This document shows positions 60,238 to 64,000 of a stretch of DNA of 64,000 nt, piece by piece (the stretch's first letter is position 1; each line of letters opens with the position of its first letter). The notes below the pieces were generated by a model. It worked only from the letters and a program-made list of their open reading frames with translations. It searched no databases and was not told the origin of the DNA. This DNA is from Cryobacterium sp. Y29 (GTDB lineage Bacteria; Actinomycetota; Actinomycetes; Actinomycetales; Microbacteriaceae), in contig NZ_PJJN01000033.1 of the NCBI RefSeq assembly GCF_002929825.1, positions 62,001 to 126,000 on the forward strand. Direction: 5' to 3'. The position numbers and the translations under genes were made by a program.

Positions 60238-62149
60238 TGGGGGCGTCAGCGGGGAGGGGGCTCGCGGTGATTTGGCGGGCGTAGAGGCTCGCGTAGACGG
60301 CGCCGCGGGCGAGCAGTTCGGCGTGGGTGCCGCGCTCCACGATGCGGCCGGCGTCGACGACGAAGATCACGTCGGCGTCGACGATCGTCGAGAGACGGTG
60401 CGCGATTGCAATTGTGGTGCGACCATGGCTCGCAGTGTCGAGCGCGGCCTGCACCACGCTCTCCGAGATGGAATCGAGCGCGCTCGTGGCCTCGTCGAGG
60501 ATGAGCACCGGCGGGTCTTTCAATAAGACGCGCGCGATGGCGATGCGCTGCTTCTCACCGCCGGACAGCCGGTAGCCGCGCTCCCCCACCATGGTGTCGT
60601 ACTTCTCCGGAAAAGAGTCGATCGTGTCGTGAATATTAGCGGCGCGGGCGGCAGCGACCAGTTCGGCATCCGTGGCCTCGGGTTTGGCATAGCGCAGGTT
60701 CTCGGCGATGGTGGCGTGGAACAGGTAGGTCTCCTGGCTCACGATGCCGATGTGGGAGACGAGCGACTCCTGTTGCAGGTCGCGCACATCCACGCCGGAG
60801 AACAGCACACGGCCAGCCGCGGCTTCGTAGAAACGCGGAATCAGGTACGAGACGGTGGTCTTGCCGGCCCCCGACGGCCCCACAAAAGCGGCGAACTGCC
60901 CCGGCTCGATTGTCAAGGACACATCGTCGAGGGTCGGGCGCGCGTCGCCGCGAGCGTCCGGGTAGGCAAATTGCACCCGGTCGAACTCCACCCGACCTCG
61001 AGCCGCCCCGGCCGACGGCACCAGGGCAGCGCCGGGCTTGTCGCTGATCGCCGGCTTCAGGTCGAGGTATTCGAAGATGCGCGCGAACAACGCAGCCGAG
61101 GTCTGCAGGTCGAGGGCGACCCGCATCAGGCCGAGCAGCGGAAAGATCAGCCGAGCCTGCACCGTGGTGAACGCCACGATCGTGCCGGGCGTGAAATCGG
61201 TCGTGCCATTGAACATGAGCGCCCCCGCGACGAGGTAGACGATCGCAGGAATGGCCGACAGGAACACGCTCACTGTGGCGAAGAACCACTGGCCGCTCAT
61301 CTGCTGACTCACCTGCAGGCGCACCTGGTTGCGGTTCTCTTCGGCGTAGCGTTCGATCTCGTTCTGCTGTCGGGTGAAGCTCTTTGAGAGCAGAATGCCG
61401 GACACGCTCAGGGTTTCCTGCGTGATGGCGGTCATGTCCGACAGCGATTCCTGCGTCTTACCGGCAATGCGCGCCCGCACCTGCCCGACGCGGCGCTGGG
61501 CGAACACCAGAGTGGGCATGAGCACCACGGCCACGATGGTCAGCTGCCAATTCAGCAGCAGCATCGCCACGAAGGCGGCGATCACGGTGACGGTGTTGCC
61601 GAGGATGCTCGAGATGGTGTTGGTCAGCACCGTCGCGACGCCGCCGACATCGTTTTGCAACCGCGACTGAATCACGCCGGTCTTGGTCTTGGTGAAGAAG
61701 CTCAGCTCCATCGCCTGCAGGTGGGTGAACAGCCGCACGCGCAGGGCGCCCATGACCTTGTTGCCCACCGTGGCCGTCAGCCAGGTCTGCCAGACGCCGA
61801 GCAGCGCATTGACCAGAAAAATGCCGAGCATGAACGCCACCAGCACCCCGAGCACCGACAGGTTGGGAGTGTCGCCCGGCGGAAAGAGACCGTCGTCGAA
61901 GGCCCGCTGGGTGAGTAGCGGCGGCACCACCGAGAGGGCGGCGCTGACCAGAACGAGCACGACGGTGACGATGAGGGTGTTGCGGTGCGGCGAAAACAGC
62001 GCGAAAACACGCTGCAACAGGTGCGGGATGCGCGGTGCCTCGGCGTTCTCAGCCCGCTGCGCCGCAGCATCCGCCCCGCTCACCCGGCCGCGCTTCATAC
62101 CGACGGCTGGCCGCGACCCGAAGCTTCCCGAACCGTGCGCTGAACTCAT
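60230..62149 (-). CDS. ABC exporter with fused permease and ATPase
   Basis: The 639-residue half-transporter has six membrane helices (about 60-350) and an ATPase with Walker A GPSGAGKTTVSYL, signature RLSGGEKQRIAIARV, Walker B ILDEATSALD and switch His (IAHRLST). It forms homodimeric lipid- or drug-type exporters (MsbA/LmrA form). A basic, proline-rich leader of about 30 residues precedes the helices. The 3' end lies in the minisatellite of the palindromic element. Confidence 0.9.
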   Translation of the reverse strand: MSSAHGSGSFGSRPAVGMKRGRVSGADAAAQRAENAEAPRIPHLLQRVFALFSPHRNTLIVTVVLVLVSAALSVVPPLLTQRAFDDGLFPPGDTPNLSVLGVLVAFMLGIFLVNALLGVWQTWLTATVGNKVMGALRVRLFTHLQAMELSFFTKTKTGVIQSRLQNDVGGVATVLTNTISSILGNTVTVIAAFVAMLLLNWQLTIVAVVLMPTLVFAQRRVGQVRARIAGKTQESLSDMTAITQETLSVSGILLSKSFTRQQNEIERYAEENRNQVRLQVSQQMSGQWFFATVSVFLSAIPAIVYLVAGALMFNGTTDFTPGTIVAFTTVQARLIFPLLGLMRVALDLQTSAALFARIFEYLDLKPAISDKPGAALVPSAGAARGRVEFDRVQFAYPDARGDARPTLDDVSLTIEPGQFAAFVGPSGAGKTTVSYLIPRFYEAAAGRVLFSGVDVRDLQQESLVSHIGIVSQETYLFHATIAENLRYAKPEATDAELVAAARAANIHDTIDSFPEKYDTMVGERGYRLSGGEKQRIAIARVLLKDPPVLILDEATSALDSISESVVQAALDTASHGRTTIAIAHRLSTIVDADVIFVVDAGRIVERGTHAELLARGAVYASLYARQITASPLPADAPTP

Positions 62150-62221
62150 ATCCTCATTTTAGGTGTAGCGGCAGAGACTACCCGGTGAGGCGGATGTCCC
62201 CATTCGGCGAGGGATCCTCCG

Positions 62222-62500
62222 TCACCTCCACGCTAGCCGGGCCACGACAGCTGCGTGGTCGGTCGGCCAGGCATTCTCCAGGTGGTTGCCCAGAATATCT
62301 GCGTCCAGGCCGACACTGCGCTTTCCGGTGGCGCTGAGTACCGAGAAAGTTTCAGCCTCCCTTCGCGGCAGTCGGCGCACCGTCATCGGTGAGCCCCGGT
62401 CGGCAGTAACGTTTGAAGAGTTTCGGAGTTTTGCCCACTGGGCGTCGTCGCGCGGGCGCGTACCGGCCGGCCAGGTCATCTTGGGCGTGTGGCAGAACAC
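62222..62500 (-). pseudogene. Possible remnant of an endonuclease/exonuclease/phosphatase-type C-terminus
   Basis: A 92-codon frame ends ENAWPTDHAAVVARLAWR, which looks like the closing SDHxxVxAxL part of that superfamily (metal-binding Asp-His). No catalytic N-terminal domain is visible and no good ribosome site precedes it. It lies in the 62150-62796 interval with another remnant, so a decayed region is likely. Confidence 0.25.
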
Positions 62501-62568
62501 TTCACCGCTCGATCGCGAGGCACTGCGGTTGCCGATCGCTGCTCGCGTGTTCTGTGTCGTGCGGGTTC

Positions 62569-62760
62569 GCCTGCCCAGCAGGGGCGGAAGATGCCCGGCT
62601 GCTCGATGTGCGCCGGGGATCCCCGATGCTCATGCATAAACGGATGAGTTTCAGCCGCGACGGCGTGCCGCTGGAGTGGTCGGTCGACCGCTACGTCGCC
62701 GACACGATCAGCCTCGTGGTCGACAACTCCCTCAACGCCAACGCCTTGCGCTGGAAATGA
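62569..62760 (+). pseudogene. Remnant of a GntR-family regulator (UTRA domain end)
   Basis: About 63 residues (AGAEDARLLDVRRGSPML...KRMSFSRDGVPLEWSVDRYV) match the last part of the UTRA effector domain (xGxPxExSxxxYrxDxxxF pattern). The DNA-binding half and first part of UTRA are missing; upstream DNA in this frame has no similarity to a GntR protein. It lies beside a sugar ABC transporter, the usual neighbour of GntR regulators. Confidence 0.6.
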
Positions 62761-62796
62761 CTGCGGCATCTATTCACCGGAGCGCCACCGGCTCGG

Positions 62797-63771
62797 CTAG
62801 CCCTTGGTCGACCCGGCGAGCAGTCCGCGCACGAAGAAGCGTTGCAGGGAGAAGAACACGATCAGCGGAACCAGAATGGACAGGAAGGCACCGGCCGTGA
62901 GTAGATGCCAGTCTTGACCGCGGGCACCGGAGAGTTCGGCGAGCAGTTTGGTCATCGGGGCGACCGCGCCGTCCGCGAAGATCAGCGCCACCAGCAGGTC
63001 ATTCCAGACCCAGAGAAACTGGAAGATGGCGATCGACGCGATGGCCGGCATGGTCAGCGGCAACACGATGCGAAAGAAGATCTGCCCGTGGCCGGCGCCG
63101 TCGACCCTGGCCGCTTCGATAACCTCGCTCGGTATCTCCGAAATGAAGTTGTGCAGCAGGTAGATGGCCAGAGGTAGGGCGAACATGGTGTGCGCGATCC
63201 ACACTTGCGAATAACCGCTGCCGGGATTGAGCGCCGCGACGATCGGAAAACCGAAAACCGTGCCGCCGGAAAAGAACTGCAGCAGCGGCACGAGGGCCAT
63301 CTGAATCGGCACGATCTGCAACGCAAAAACGCCGATGAACATGGCGTTCTTGCCCCGAAAGTCAATCCAGGCGAAGGCGTAGGCGGCGAGGCTGGCAATC
63401 ATCAACGGGATGAGCGTGGCCGGCAGGGTGATCGCGATCGAGTTGATGAAGGAACCAGCCAGATTGAGCTGGCTGTTGCCCGCGGCCAGAGCCGTCGTGT
63501 AATTGTCGAAGGTGAAGCCGGTGTTGGTGAAAATAGTCCACCAACCGGTGGTGCGCACCTGCTGGGCCGGCCGGAAGGACGACACCAGTAGTCCTAGCGT
63601 GGGGATAGACCACAGCACCGCGATGATGAGCGCCCCAATGGTCGCCCCGCGGCTGGTGAGCCGTTTTTTGGTGTTGCGGGCGATGGGCGACTCCATCCGG
63701 CGAACTCCGCGACGGAGTCGCCGTGTGGTCTGCGCGTCCACGGGAAGTCTTACGGGCATGACCGAGCTCAT
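62797..63771 (-). CDS. Carbohydrate ABC transporter permease (AglG/MalG-like)
   Basis: The 324-residue protein has a basic leader of about 40 residues and six membrane helices of the BPD_transp_1 family. The EAA loop reads EAARVDGAGHGQIFFRIVLPL at about 227-247 and contacts the ATPase. The features SSFRPAQQVRTTGWW and FQFLWVWNDLLVAL are those of alpha-glucoside/maltose-type (CUT1) permeases. The start overlaps the stop of the upstream permease gene (ATGA). Its N-terminal start could lie downstream at MESPIARN. Confidence 0.9.
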   Translation of the reverse strand: MSSVMPVRLPVDAQTTRRLRRGVRRMESPIARNTKKRLTSRGATIGALIIAVLWSIPTLGLLVSSFRPAQQVRTTGWWTIFTNTGFTFDNYTTALAAGNSQLNLAGSFINSIAITLPATLIPLMIASLAAYAFAWIDFRGKNAMFIGVFALQIVPIQMALVPLLQFFSGGTVFGFPIVAALNPGSGYSQVWIAHTMFALPLAIYLLHNFISEIPSEVIEAARVDGAGHGQIFFRIVLPLTMPAIASIAIFQFLWVWNDLLVALIFADGAVAPMTKLLAELSGARGQDWHLLTAGAFLSILVPLIVFFSLQRFFVRGLLAGSTKG

Positions 63772-64000
63772 CGAATTTCCCTCTGCTTCTTGATCTGGCG
63801 GGCGTTGTAGATGACGATCGGCAGCACCAGCAGAAACAACACCAGGGCGAAGGCGGCTGAACGGCCCTGCTCGAAGTTCTTGAACTGGGTGTACATTTCG
63901 TTGGCGACGACGCTGGTCTCGTTGGATCCGGCCGTCGTGGTGCGCACGATGTCGAAGACCTTGAGCGAAACAATAGAAATCGTCGTCAGAACGACCACGA
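63768..64000 (-). CDS. Carbohydrate ABC transporter permease, partner subunit (C-terminal end)
   Basis: The open frame extends beyond the right edge. Visible are the last 77 residues, with LKVFDIVRTTTAGSNETSV (conserved in AglF-type permeases, VFDIVxxxTxG), a membrane helix and the basic end NARQIKKQREIR. It forms the heterodimer with the following permease. The rest of the operon (binding protein, further permease part) lies outside the window. Confidence 0.85.
   Translation of the reverse strand, partial: VVVLTTISIVSLKVFDIVRTTTAGSNETSVVANEMYTQFKNFEQGRSAAFALVLFLLVLPIVIYNARQIKKQREIR

Overview
The window is high-GC actinobacterial DNA, packed with genes on both strands. Gene content and protein style (heme-type DevS/DevR, paired FluC, a MacB-like exporter with a peptidoglycan-binding adaptor, actinobacterial xylose isomerase, NrdHIEF, BfaA/BfaB remnants, the frequent heptamer GCATCCG/CGGATGC) point to the family Microbacteriaceae (Cryobacterium/Leifsonia-like). 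The genus is an inference. I see no rRNA, tRNA, CRISPR array, insertion sequence or prophage. The region reads as chromosomal metabolic and stress-response DNA.

Layout. 0-2.3 kb: end of a pyruvate (or branched-chain) dehydrogenase operon (E1 beta end, E2) and a SufR-like regulator. 2.3-9 kb: TrkA/TrkH potassium uptake, an FAD amine oxidase, a PAP2 phosphatase and a Bcr-type exporter. 9-15 kb: a pentose/alditol island with a ROK regulator, aldo/keto reductase, SDR dehydrogenase, alditol (xylitol) oxidase and xylose isomerase; two of its promoters share a 24-bp element. 15.5-17.7 kb: DsbA-like thioredoxin protein, CHY zinc finger, two FluC fluoride channels. 18-20.7 kb: arsenic operon (arsR, acr3, two arsC-type genes). 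20.8-23.1 kb: persulfide operon (CstR-like repressor, rhodanese, CoA-disulfide reductase-rhodanese). 23.3-26.2 kb: copper operon (copA, copZ, csoR). 26.2-32 kb: a hypoxia/redox (DevR/DosR-type) cluster with regulator, heme-GAF kinase, two tandem-domain universal stress proteins and a zinc alcohol dehydrogenase, with four DevR-box-like sites in the right places.

32-36 kb: secreted protein, Nudix hydrolase, butanediol-type dehydrogenase, MBL hydrolase. 36.4-41 kb: four-gene lipoprotein-adaptor-ATPase-permease exporter. 41-45.3 kb: MFS pump, a single-domain USP, a decayed tuberculostearic-acid (bfaA/bfaB) locus and a YdeI-like protein. 45.3-49.6 kb: class Ib ribonucleotide reductase nrdHIEF with tandem NrdR boxes and DnaA boxes. 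49.6-54.8 kb: ChvE/GguAB-type monosaccharide ABC importer with its LacI repressor. 54.9-58.4 kb: shikimate-dehydrogenase-like gene and the transsulfuration pair cystathionine gamma-synthase / beta-synthase. 58.7-62.1 kb: DUF3105, DUF305, an ABC exporter. 62.2-64 kb: gene remnants and the end of a maltose/alpha-glucoside-type ABC permease pair.

Sequence-level structure not explained by genes: a family of five long GC-rich palindromes centred on TTTATAAA, always at gene ends; a two-copy element of about 92 bp bounded by GCATAACTCCTGCAA inverted repeats; and minisatellites grown from the 3' ends of genes (arsR, the 60.2 kb ABC transporter) that duplicate the stop codon.
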